Below are positions 1 to 5,903 of a stretch of DNA of 12,797 bases, piece after piece (within the stretch, counting starts at the first letter, position 1; every line of letters begins with the position of its first letter). A program made the translations under genes and the position numbers. A model generated the notes under the pieces. The model did not search any database and was not told the DNA's origin. It saw nothing but the letters and a program-made list of their open reading frames with translations. The stretch is taken from contig CAZHOV010000163.1 in assembly GCA_964534315.1 (NCBI GenBank), forward strand, positions 1 to 12,797, given 5' to 3'. The stretch is from CAZHOV01 sp964534315. GTDB taxonomy: Bacteria > Bacteroidota > Bacteroidia > Chitinophagales > Saprospiraceae.

Positions 1-23
1 TGCTAAATTATTCAAATATCATA

Positions 24-43
24 ATCTTTCGCCTGCGAAAGAT
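24..43. repeat. 9-bp perfect inverted repeat
   Basis: The arms ATCTTTCGC (24-32) and GCGAAAGAT (35-43) are perfectly complementary around two bases. As RNA this would be an 8-bp stem closed by a CCTG tetraloop. Neither side has a clear T-run, so it is not a typical intrinsic terminator. It could be the end of a transcript from outside the window or a protein-binding palindrome. Confidence 0.5.
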
Positions 44-50
44 CAATTAA

Positions 51-92
51 TAATTAGTAGTTAGTGGTTAGTAGTTGGTAGTTAATGGTTGT
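51..92. repeat. degenerate 7-nt tandem array (TAGTTAG)
   Basis: Six consecutive heptamers are in strict 7-nt phase: TAATTAG, TAGTTAG, TGGTTAG, TAGTTGG, TAGTTAA, TGGTTGT, with consensus TAGTTAG. The array is intergenic and does not continue an open frame. Its function is unknown. It is one of three short-unit arrays in this window, each with a different unit. Confidence 0.75.
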
Positions 93-228
93 GGGACATG
101 GATAGTGGGGTAGGTAACATGAATAGACATAAGGCTAAAAATATTTATAATTCACAGTGTTTTAAAAGTAATTTGAGCGGTAAAGTTAGGATTTAATTAT
201 GAAATGCGATAAGCACGAAAAAAACAAA

Positions 229-257
229 TCGGGACACTTTCGTTGAAAGTGCCCCGA
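229..257 (-). terminator. intrinsic terminator of the 128-aa gene
   Basis: A 12-bp stem (229-240 with 246-257) encloses a 5-nt loop. The single non-Watson-Crick position is A/C if read rightward but a G-U wobble if read leftward, so the hairpin is fully paired only in minus-strand RNA. Leftward of the stem the minus strand reads TTTGTTTTTTTCG, a U-tract. Both facts place it as the terminator of the leftward gene ending at 333. Confidence 0.8.
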
Positions 258-260
258 TGC

Positions 261-332
261 CCGTATTACCACGAGTAACCGAAAAAATTCCCGCTGCATT
301 ACCTAGTTAATTTTTTTCTCGTGGGATTACGG
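261..332 (-). other. long imperfect hairpin in the 3' UTR
   Basis: Directly after the stop codon of the leftward gene, two segments can fold together. Positions 318-332 and 261-275 match at 13 of 15 positions, and 309-316 pairs fully with 282-289. A 6-nt bulge separates the two stems and the loop is about 19 nt. The structure lies between the stop codon and the terminator at 229-257. It might protect the mRNA 3' end or be a structured RNA element; no known family is recognised. Confidence 0.45.
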
Positions 333-719
333 TTACATCCATTTTGCCATGAAACGATAGAATTCTTTTTTTAAATCACCATAAATGCTTCGGAATGACT
401 CCATGCGTTCTCTCAGATCATCGTGATCGCTATGAAATACTTGCTCCCGCTCACTACCCTGTTCTCTTGCCTCTTTACTGATGGTTTGTTCATGTTTTTT
501 AATGTCGCTCAACAGGGCATCAATAACTTCCTTTTCTCTGATAAACTGGTTCTGAAAATGTTCTAATTGAGCCAGCATTTCTTTGTCGTCATTCCGAAGG
601 ACAAGTTCTTCTAACCGGTGTTCGTAAATTGTGATCTCATCTTTTACAAAATCCACCTCGTTCGTCCACAATCTATGTTCAAAATGCAATTGATCAATGG
701 GTCTTTTTTCGATTAGCAT
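333..719 (-). CDS. coiled-coil hypothetical protein, 128 aa
   Basis: The product is small, soluble and highly charged, with no signal peptide and no membrane segment. It looks almost entirely helical: Glu/Lys/Arg/Gln-rich stretches around residues 18-80 (for example DEITIYEHRLEELVL) and 95-125 have leucine and isoleucine at heptad-like spacing, so a helical-bundle or coiled-coil fold is likely. The N-terminus carries the conspicuous pattern HFEHRLWTNEVDF (about 12-24). I do not recognise a characterised family and assign no function. The ATG at 719 is preceded by an A-rich leader without a Shine-Dalgarno sequence, as is usual in Bacteroidota. It stands alone, read leftward, with its own structured 3' UTR and terminator. 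Proteins of this style often occur singly in this phylum (general impression, not checked). Confidence 0.75.
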   Translation of the reverse strand: MLIEKRPIDQLHFEHRLWTNEVDFVKDEITIYEHRLEELVLRNDDKEMLAQLEHFQNQFIREKEVIDALLSDIKKHEQTISKEAREQGSEREQVFHSDHDDLRERMESFRSIYGDLKKEFYRFMAKWM

Positions 720-773
720 ATAGTTTTTTTTGATTTATTAATTTGTTCGTTTATTCATTTCTTTTCTCTGCAA

Positions 774-781
774 CGAATGTA
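774..781 (-). promoter_or_regulatory. possible -7 element for the 128-aa gene
   Basis: Read leftward, TACATTCG differs from the Bacteroidota -7 consensus TAnnTTTG at one position. It lies 55 bases upstream of the ATG at 719. No clear -33 TTTG accompanies it, so this is only a candidate. Confidence 0.3.
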
Positions 782-854
782 GGTTGGATGCAACTAAAAA
801 AAAATGATTGCAGTCATTGAAAAGTGATGATTTTTGTCAAAGGAAAATAAAATG

Positions 855-894
855 AAGAAGGGGCATTACAACAAATGTTGTAGAGCCCCTTCTT
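855..894 (-). terminator. strong hairpin terminator after the 43-aa ORF
   Basis: A 10-bp GC-rich stem (855-864 with 885-894) continues, across a 2-nt by 2-nt internal loop, into a second perfect 7-bp stem (867-873 with 876-882). The apical loop is very small. Leftward of the stem the minus strand reads CATTTTATTTTCC, a moderately U-rich tail. The structure begins 5 nt after the stop codon of the small ORF at 900-1031, the spacing expected of that gene's own terminator. Confidence 0.75.
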
Positions 895-899
895 ATCGG

Positions 900-1031
900 T
901 TATTTTGTCTGATCTACTCTGCTTCGATCATTCAAGGCAAACCAACCTGGCCCGTTTTCAGAATTGAACATACGGGCTAGTAAACTAGCTACGTGTGCAG
1001 ACCAATAATTTGGTTTCTGCTTTTGCTTCAT
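900..1031 (-). CDS. small ORF, 43 aa, unknown function
   Basis: An ATG at 1031 opens a 43-codon frame ending in TAA at 900-902. The product starts MKQKQKPNYWSAHVASLLAR and continues with MFNSENGPGWFALNDRSR before a short polar tail (VDQTK). It is basic at the N-terminus, has two tryptophans, a central hydrophobic helix-like segment (about residues 12-22) and an N-G-P-G-W-F turn. There is no signal peptide and no long membrane segment. Two points favour a real gene: the composition looks like a folded protein rather than random AT-rich translation, and a strong hairpin terminator follows 5 nt after the stop codon. The frame is closed upstream by an in-frame TAA, and no earlier ATG exists. It lies between the tRNA-Glu terminator and the next leftward gene. 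I do not recognise a family. Chance remains possible at this length. Confidence 0.6.
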   Translation of the reverse strand: MKQKQKPNYWSAHVASLLARMFNSENGPGWFALNDRSRVDQTK

Positions 1032-1083
1032 CAGTGCACACAAAAAGTAAAGGATCTTTTAGGGTAAAAAGTTCCAATTAAAA

Positions 1084-1115
1084 AAACCTGACCCGCAATG
1101 AAGCGAATCAGGTTT
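1084..1115 (-). terminator. intrinsic terminator of tRNA-Glu
   Basis: The arms AAACCTGA (1084-1091) and TCAGGTTT (1108-1115) form an 8-bp stem, with a further 3-bp CGC/GCG pairing inside the loop. In minus-strand RNA the stem is followed immediately by a run of Us (TTTTTTTAA in the DNA). It starts 7 bases beyond the encoded CCA end of the tRNA, so it should end the tRNA transcript. Confidence 0.85.
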
Positions 1116-1122
1116 AAAACAA

Positions 1123-1197
1123 TGGCAGCCCGTACGGGAATCGAACCCGTGTTTCAGGAATGAAAATCCTGCGTCCTAACCCCTAGACGAACGGGCC
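1123..1197 (-). tRNA. tRNA-Glu (anticodon UUC), CCA encoded
   Basis: Read leftward, the sequence folds as a complete cloverleaf. The acceptor arm GGCCCGT pairs with ACGGGCT, with G1-U72 as the only wobble. The anticodon stem is CAGGA/TCCTG around the loop TTTTCAT, whose central TTC is the glutamate anticodon. The T-arm is ACGGG-TTCGATT-CCCGT, and the D-arm contains the usual GGGGTTAGGA. The discriminator is G and CCA is encoded at 1123-1125. The mature body without CCA is 1126-1197. A Bacteroidota-type promoter lies upstream at 1247-1279 and an intrinsic terminator downstream at 1084-1115, so the tRNA appears to be a single-gene transcription unit. Confidence 0.96.
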
Positions 1198-1246
1198 ATT
1201 TGTTATTTTTCAGCTCCTCTAAAATTCCTTTCCGTCAAAAGCGATG

Positions 1247-1279
1247 CAAATATAGGATAACAATTTTTGAATTTCCAAA
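1247..1279 (-). promoter_or_regulatory. promoter of tRNA-Glu
   Basis: Read leftward, a perfect -7 element TATATTTG (1247-1254; consensus TAnnTTTG) is preceded by a -33 TTTG (1276-1279) with 21 nt between them. This matches the promoter architecture of the Bacteroidota primary sigma factor. The -7 element lies 49 nt upstream of the tRNA 5' end, which leaves room for a short leader that would be processed off. Confidence 0.65.
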
Positions 1280-1423
1280 CTTTAAAAAATTTTTTTTCCA
1301 TTTTTTTTACTATTCTTTCTGCACCGCTTTATTTTTAATACCTTGTTAACGCTGATGTCAAAAAAATTGTTCAAATTTGTTTGATTTTTATTAAAATCTA
1401 TTTTTTCATAAAAAACTGAACCC

Positions 1424-2422
1424 ATGCCAGCAAAAATTGCCATCAATGGATTCGGCCGTATTGGCCGCCTAACGCTCAGAAATCTATTAAATCAATCAGA
1501 TGTGGAGGTCGTTGCGATTAATGACCTAACCGACAATGCTACCCTGGCCCACCTATTCAAATATGACTCTGCCCAGGGCCAATTCCCTGGTACCGTCCTT
1601 AATAGCGATGATTCCATCGTAATTGATGGAAAAAAAATAACCTCCTTCTCAGAAAGAAATCCAACAGATCTCCCGTGGAAAGATATGGGAGTAGATGTCG
1701 TACTCGAATGTACTGGCGTTTTTAGAACTGCTGAAAAAGCGGGATTACATATTGAAGCTGGCGCAAAAAGAGTCATCATCTCCGCGCCTGCTAAGGGAGG
1801 CAACGTTCCCTCATTTGTCCTTGGCGTCAATAGCGAAGATATGAGCCCGGACCACCCAATCATGTCAAACGCTTCTTGTACGACCAACTGTCTGGCTCCT
1901 GTTGTTAAAGTGATTGATCAACACTTTGGTTTTGTACAAGGCACGATGACCACAACACATGCCTACACTGCTGATCAACGCATCCAGGATGCTCCACATA
2001 GTGACTTGCGCAGGGCAAGAGCTGCCGCTTTCAATATTGTTCCGACATCTACAGGGGCAGCTAAAGCAGTTGCAAAAGTCTATCCGGCAGTAGCAGGAAA
2101 AATCGATGGGGTTGCGCTTCGCGTTCCCGTTATTACCGGTTCACTAACAGAATTGACTTGTATCATAGATAAGGATGCTACTGCTGAGGATGTCAATAAA
2201 GCCTTCCAGGAAGCCGCTAACGGAGCGTTAAAAGGAATCTTGGAATATGCTACTGCTCCTCTGGTTTCTAGCGATATCATCGGTAATGAGCATTCTTCTA
2301 TTTTTGATTCTCAGTTAACTAACGTTTACGGAAAAATTGTAAAGGTCTTTAGCTGGTATGACAACGAAGCGGGCTATGCTGCACGTCTGGCAGATATGGG
2401 CGCTATGGTTGCTAATTACTAA
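1424..2422 (+). CDS. gap: glyceraldehyde-3-phosphate dehydrogenase, type I
   Basis: This is a phosphorylating GAPDH of glycolysis. It oxidises glyceraldehyde 3-phosphate with NAD+ and phosphate to 1,3-bisphosphoglycerate in the cytoplasm. At 332 aa it has the normal full length. The N-terminal Rossmann motif NGFGRIGRL (8-16) binds NAD. Asp34 in AINDL suggests NAD rather than NADP preference. The signature ASCTTNCLAP carries the catalytic Cys152, His179 (TTTHAYT) is the general base, and the C-terminal WYDNEAGYAAR (311-321) is complete. The ATG at 1424 begins just before the first beta strand, which fixes the start; there is no Shine-Dalgarno sequence. The upstream 1198-1423 is very AT-rich, and I see no clean promoter for this gene there. 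pgk, the next enzyme of the pathway, follows 129 nt later on the same strand. Confidence 0.97.
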   Translation: MPAKIAINGFGRIGRLTLRNLLNQSDVEVVAINDLTDNATLAHLFKYDSAQGQFPGTVLNSDDSIVIDGKKITSFSERNPTDLPWKDMGVDVVLECTGVFRTAEKAGLHIEAGAKRVIISAPAKGGNVPSFVLGVNSEDMSPDHPIMSNASCTTNCLAPVVKVIDQHFGFVQGTMTTTHAYTADQRIQDAPHSDLRRARAAAFNIVPTSTGAAKAVAKVYPAVAGKIDGVALRVPVITGSLTELTCIIDKDATAEDVNKAFQEAANGALKGILEYATAPLVSSDIIGNEHSSIFDSQLTNVYGKIVKVFSWYDNEAGYAARLADMGAMVANY

Positions 2423-2443
2423 GCCAAACAATCCTAAACTTGT

Positions 2444-2530
2444 TTGTTGAAGTGTTGAAGGATTTAATTGTTGAATAAATAGTGTATTTTCAGTTAAACG
2501 ATTCAACATTTCAACAATTCAACAACAAAC
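2444..2530. repeat. octamer array and inverted repeat between gap and pgk
   Basis: Positions 2444-2475 are four octamers in strict phase: TTGTTGAA, GTGTTGAA, GGATTTAA, TTGTTGAA. Positions 2502-2525 are three octamers of the complementary sense: TTCAACAT, TTCAACAA, TTCAACAA, followed by CAAAC. The two arrays are inverted relative to each other, so the gap-pgk transcript can fold into a long imperfect hairpin with about 26 nt between the arms. The unit is repeated, so several pairing registers are possible. It lacks a terminal U-tract, so it is more likely an mRNA processing or stability element, or simply a chromosomal repeat, than a terminator. Confidence 0.7.
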
Positions 2531-2551
2531 TTTTTCACAAACTACAAAACG

Positions 2552-3754
2552 ATGAACTTTAATTTTCAAGATAAAAAAGTTCTGATCCGCGTAGACTTCA
2601 ATGTCCCGCTCAATAGTGAGTATCAAATTACGGACGATACGCGAATTCAGGCAGCTTTGCCTACTATAAAACATATTCTCGAACATGGGGGTGCCATCAT
2701 TCTGATGTCCCACCTTGGCCGTCCAACCAAAAAATTGAAGGAAGACGGCTCTATAGATGTCGAGAAATTTACCCTCCGTCATACGGTTGACCACCTTTCC
2801 GACCTACTCAACCTCGAAGTCCGGTTTTGCGAAGAAACGGTCGGAGCTAAAGCCACCGAGATGGTCGAAAAATTGCAACCGGGCCAGGTCTTAGTACTGG
2901 AAAATACCCGCTTCAATGAAGGGGAGAAGAAAGGAGACGAAGGGTTTGCCGAAGCCCTTTCTAAATTTGGAGACATCTACATCAATGACGCCTTTGGAAG
3001 TGCCCACCGGGAACATGCTTCCACCGCTACCGTTGCAAAATTCTTTGACAAGAACACTAAAGGCTTTGGCTTCCTGATGCAGGCAGAGATCGAAAATGCC
3101 AATAAGGTCCTAAACTCCCCTGAGCGACCGCTTGTGGCCATTATCGGAGGAGCAAAAGTCTCTGACAAAATCCTGCTCCTGGAGCGGTTAATCGACTTTG
3201 TCGACCACCTCGTCATTGGGGGAGCTATGGCCTACACGTTTATCAAGGCCAAGGGCGGGAATGTCGGCAACTCTTTGGTAGAAGATGATAAAATGGAACT
3301 GGCCGAAAGGCTGATCCAAAAAGCCATCTCTAAAAGGGTTCATCTGCTACTGCCCTTTGATTCAGTAATCGCAGACAACTTCGCTGCGGATGCCAATACA
3401 AGAGTTGAAAGTAGTGACAGTATTCCTGACGGATGGATGGGACTCGATATTGGTCATCATGCTCGTGAAGATTTCGCTACCGTCATTTTAGCTGCCAAGA
3501 CGATTCTCTGGAATGGTCCTATGGGCGTATTCGAAATGGCTGCTTTTGCCGAAGGTACCAAAGCGATCGCAGAAACCGTAGCCAAATCCACTCAACAAGG
3601 CGCTTTCTCTCTGGTAGGAGGAGGCGATTCTGTGGCTGCCATCAAACAAATGGATCTGGCCGATCAGGTTAGCTATGTTTCTACAGGGGGTGGAGCGATG
3701 CTGGAGTTTTTGGAAGGAAAGAAACTGCCGGGGATTGCTGCTATAGAAGGCTAA
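2552..3754 (+). CDS. pgk: phosphoglycerate kinase
   Basis: This cytoplasmic enzyme transfers the acyl phosphate of 1,3-bisphosphoglycerate to ADP, giving ATP and 3-phosphoglycerate, the step after GAPDH. At 400 aa it has the full family length. The N-terminal substrate domain shows VLIRVDFNVPL (10-20; Arg13, Asp15, Asn17), HLGRP (54-58), ENTRFNEGEKK (117-127; Arg120) and GSAHREHAS (149-157; Arg153). The nucleotide domain shows GGAKVSDK (199-206), ILWNGPMGVFE (318-328), the phosphate-binding GGGDS (356-360) and the C-terminal TGGGAMLEFLEG (378-389). No key residue is missing. The ATG at 2552 precedes the first conserved strand. It is the second gene of the gap-pgk pair, ending 4 bases before a strong bidirectional terminator shared with the convergent rfbB operon. 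Confidence 0.97.
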   Translation: MNFNFQDKKVLIRVDFNVPLNSEYQITDDTRIQAALPTIKHILEHGGAIILMSHLGRPTKKLKEDGSIDVEKFTLRHTVDHLSDLLNLEVRFCEETVGAKATEMVEKLQPGQVLVLENTRFNEGEKKGDEGFAEALSKFGDIYINDAFGSAHREHASTATVAKFFDKNTKGFGFLMQAEIENANKVLNSPERPLVAIIGGAKVSDKILLLERLIDFVDHLVIGGAMAYTFIKAKGGNVGNSLVEDDKMELAERLIQKAISKRVHLLLPFDSVIADNFAADANTRVESSDSIPDGWMGLDIGHHAREDFATVILAAKTILWNGPMGVFEMAAFAEGTKAIAETVAKSTQQGAFSLVGGGDSVAAIKQMDLADQVSYVSTGGGAMLEFLEGKKLPGIAAIEG

Positions 3755-3758
3755 TAAG

Positions 3759-3814
3759 CAATATTCATAAAAAAAGCGGATCGCCTCAGCGATCCGCTTT
3801 TTTTATGAATATTG
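3759..3814. terminator. 26-bp perfect bidirectional terminator
   Basis: Arms 3759-3784 and 3789-3814 are perfectly complementary over 26 bases, around the tetranucleotide CTCA. Each arm has a GC-rich core (GCGGATCGC) flanked by a seven-base A or T run, so RNA from either strand forms a stable stem followed by a U-tract. The hairpin lies between the stop of pgk (3754, +) and the stop of rfbB (3847, -) and should end both convergent transcripts. Confidence 0.95.
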
Positions 3815-3846
3815 TTTCTGATAGTATTTTTGATACTCTCCAGAAG

Positions 3847-4851
3847 TCACATTTTCCAGCCAATCGGTATTTCCAAATACCATTTGGCTGTCATTTTTAT
3901 CCCTTCCTCAAACTGCACCTTTGGCTCCCAGCCCAACTCATTCTTCAACTTACTGGCATCAATGGCATATCTGCGATCATGACCGGGACGGTCTTTGACA
4001 AAGGTGATCAGTTCTCTTGATGCTCCTTGCTGACGCCCCAAAATATCATCCATCACATCACATAAAACGTGGATCAAATCAATATTCTTCCATTCGTTAT
4101 TGCCCCCGATATTGTAGGTTTCTCCATTCTTGCCTTCGTGGTAAATCTTATCAATGGCTTCCACATGATCCACCACCCACAGCCAATCTCTGGTATATTT
4201 GCCATCGCCGTAAACGGGTAATGCCTTATTATGCTTGATATTATTGATAAAAAGCGGAATCAGCTTCTCCGGAAACTGATTGGGGCCATAATTATTAGAA
4301 CAATTGGAAATAACGATAGGAAGCCCGTAGGTATGATAGTAAGCCCTTACCAGGTGATCAGAACTGGCTTTGGAAGCCGAATAAGGAGACCTGGGATCAT
4401 AAGGCGTTTCTTCCGTGAATAGCCCAGTTTCACCTAATGAACCATACACTTCGTCCGTAGAAACATGATAAAATAGCTTGCCTTCTTTCTCCTCACCCCA
4501 TAGCTGTCGAGCAGCATTCAAAAGATTGACCGTGCCCTCAATATTGGTTTTTATAAAGCTTATCGGATCGGTTATCGAACGGTCTACATGAGACTCTGCA
4601 GCCAGGTGGATTACTCCGTCGAAGTGATATCTTTCAAACAGCCCCTGCAGGAATTCAGGGTCAGTAATACAACCTTTTTCAAAATGGTAATTATCTTTGT
4701 CCTCAACATCTGTAAGATTCTCCAGATTTCCGGCATAGGTTAATTTATCGAGATTAACGATCTGATAATCGGGATATTTATTGACCATCAAACGGACCAG
4801 ATGCGACCCGATAAATCCTGCTCCTCCTGTTATTAGTATCTTTTTGCTCAT
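3847..4851 (-). CDS. rfbB: dTDP-glucose 4,6-dehydratase
   Basis: This NAD-dependent enzyme of the extended short-chain dehydrogenase family converts dTDP-glucose to dTDP-4-keto-6-deoxyglucose, the branch point to dTDP-rhamnose and other deoxysugars. At 334 aa it is full length. The dinucleotide motif is TGGAGFIGSH (8-17). HLAAESHVDRSI (82-93) and STDEVYG (131-137) are present, the latter holding the Thr-Asp-Glu of this dehydratase family (132-134). The catalytic pair is Tyr157 and Lys161 in YSASK, and RDWLWVVDH (221-229) is typical of RfbB. The C-terminus (EIPIGWKM) differs from textbook members. Its ATG overlaps the stop of the upstream uxs as ATGA, which implies translational coupling. The dTDP-glucose source rfbA and the later rfbC and rfbD are not in the window. 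It ends at the shared terminator at 3759-3814. Confidence 0.94.
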   Translation of the reverse strand: MSKKILITGGAGFIGSHLVRLMVNKYPDYQIVNLDKLTYAGNLENLTDVEDKDNYHFEKGCITDPEFLQGLFERYHFDGVIHLAAESHVDRSITDPISFIKTNIEGTVNLLNAARQLWGEEKEGKLFYHVSTDEVYGSLGETGLFTEETPYDPRSPYSASKASSDHLVRAYYHTYGLPIVISNCSNNYGPNQFPEKLIPLFINNIKHNKALPVYGDGKYTRDWLWVVDHVEAIDKIYHEGKNGETYNIGGNNEWKNIDLIHVLCDVMDDILGRQQGASRELITFVKDRPGHDRRYAIDASKLKNELGWEPKVQFEEGIKMTAKWYLEIPIGWKM

Positions 4852-5807
4852 TCTTGTAATTTTTTATTAGGTTTTACCACTGCTTTAAAATAATCAAACG
4901 TCTTAATTAACCCTTCGCTTCTAGGTACTTTGGGTTCCCAGCCTAGTATTTCTTTTGCTTTTGAAATATCTGGTTTACGTTGCTTGGGATCATCAACGGG
5001 TAGTGGTTTGTGGATAATTTTAGCTTCAGGATTGTCGACAATTTGGAGGATTTCTTTTGCAAATTCAAGGATGGTCATTTCATCTGGGTTTCCCAGGTTT
5101 ACGGGCAGGTGATAATCGCTCATCAGCAGGCGATAGATCCCTTCTACCAAATCATCGACATAGCAAAAGGCGCGGGTTTGGGAACCATCGCCAAAAACGG
5201 TAAGCCCTTCACCACGGATCGCCTGAGAAAAGAAGGCCGGCATTACCCTCCCGTCATTTACACGCATACGGGGACCATAGGTGTTGAAAATACGTACGAT
5301 TCTGGTTTGCAAGCCATGATAATTGTGATACGCCATGGTCAACGCTTCCAAAAAGCGTTTAGCTTCGTCATAGACGCCTCTGGGACCGATAGGGTTCACA
5401 TTGCCCCAATAATCTTCGGTTTGGGGATGTACCAAAGGATCTCCGTAGACCTCCGAAGTAGAAGCCACCAAAATCCGGGCTTCTTTTTCTTTAGCTAGCC
5501 CTAGCAGGTTATGCGTCCCTAAAGCCCCTACTTTCATGGTTTGAATAGGCATCTGCAAGTAATCGATAGGACTAGCAGGAGAAGCAAAATGCAGAATATA
5601 ATCGAGTTGGCCCGGGACATGGACAAACTTGGTCACATCGTGGAAATAAAACTCAAATTCGGTTTTTGGAAAAAGGTGCTCAATGTTGGCAAGATTTCCG
5701 GTAATCAGATTGTCCATTCCTATGACAAAATACCCTTCCTTGATGAATCGATCGCAGAGGTGGGACCCTAAAAAGCCAGCAGCACCTGTAATTAATATTC
5801 GTTTCAC
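4848..5807 (-). CDS. uxs: UDP-glucuronate decarboxylase (UDP-xylose synthase)
   Basis: The enzyme decarboxylates UDP-glucuronate through a 4-keto intermediate to UDP-xylose, using tightly bound NAD. At 319 aa it matches the soluble bacterial and catalytic-domain length. The NAD motif is TGAAGFLGSH (7-16). HFASPASPIDY (73-83), STSEVYGDP (116-124; Glu119) and GPRGVYDEAKR (141-151; catalytic Tyr146 and Lys150) follow. RIFNTYGPRM (172-181) and DDPKQRKPDI (272-281) are the combination that separates UXS from other UDP-sugar epimerases. The start is GTG at 5805-5807: an in-frame TAG lies not far upstream, no ATG is available, and the NAD strand begins at residue 3. Its stop overlaps the rfbB start by 4 nt. 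It is the middle gene of the nucleotide-sugar operon, 96 nt after the aminotransferase gene. Confidence 0.9.
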   Translation of the reverse strand: MKRILITGAAGFLGSHLCDRFIKEGYFVIGMDNLITGNLANIEHLFPKTEFEFYFHDVTKFVHVPGQLDYILHFASPASPIDYLQMPIQTMKVGALGTHNLLGLAKEKEARILVASTSEVYGDPLVHPQTEDYWGNVNPIGPRGVYDEAKRFLEALTMAYHNYHGLQTRIVRIFNTYGPRMRVNDGRVMPAFFSQAIRGEGLTVFGDGSQTRAFCYVDDLVEGIYRLLMSDYHLPVNLGNPDEMTILEFAKEILQIVDNPEAKIIHKPLPVDDPKQRKPDISKAKEILGWEPKVPRSEGLIKTFDYFKAVVKPNKKLQE

Positions 5808-5903
5808 AATAAAGAAAATTTTTCGTTGCTAAATAGATATCAAATAGATTTAAGAATTAATCGATTCAGCTCAAATGGTCTTTTTCCGACCATCATATAT
5901 CAC

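Larger units (their letters stand above)
1..332. other. gene-free left edge with repeats and hairpins
   Basis: No convincing coding region is visible on either strand here. The longest ATG-initiated frame I noticed is 25 codons (119-196, +) and has no family features. The stretch holds a 9-bp inverted repeat at 24-43, a degenerate heptamer array at 51-92, and the 3' untranslated region and terminator of the leftward gene that ends at 333. Positions 93-228 are AT-rich, with nothing I can assign. Confidence 0.6.

Noticed and set aside
119..196. 25-aa rightward ORF in the left gene-free region
   Set aside because: It is short, AT-rich and without a promoter, terminator or protein-like pattern, unlike the 43-aa ORF at 900-1031.
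1492..1887. 131-aa open frame antisense to gap
   Set aside because: It lies wholly inside gap on the other strand, has no family features, and its length is explained by codon bias of the real gene.
2444..2530. Reading the gap-pgk inverted arrays as a CRISPR array or an intrinsic terminator
   Set aside because: There are no spacers of constant length between repeats and no U-tract after a GC-rich stem. The units are contiguous octamers.
5010..5498. 162-aa open frame antisense to uxs
   Set aside because: It is embedded in a gene with full UXS motifs. The translation has no recognisable domain and ends in a low-complexity run; it is a shadow frame.
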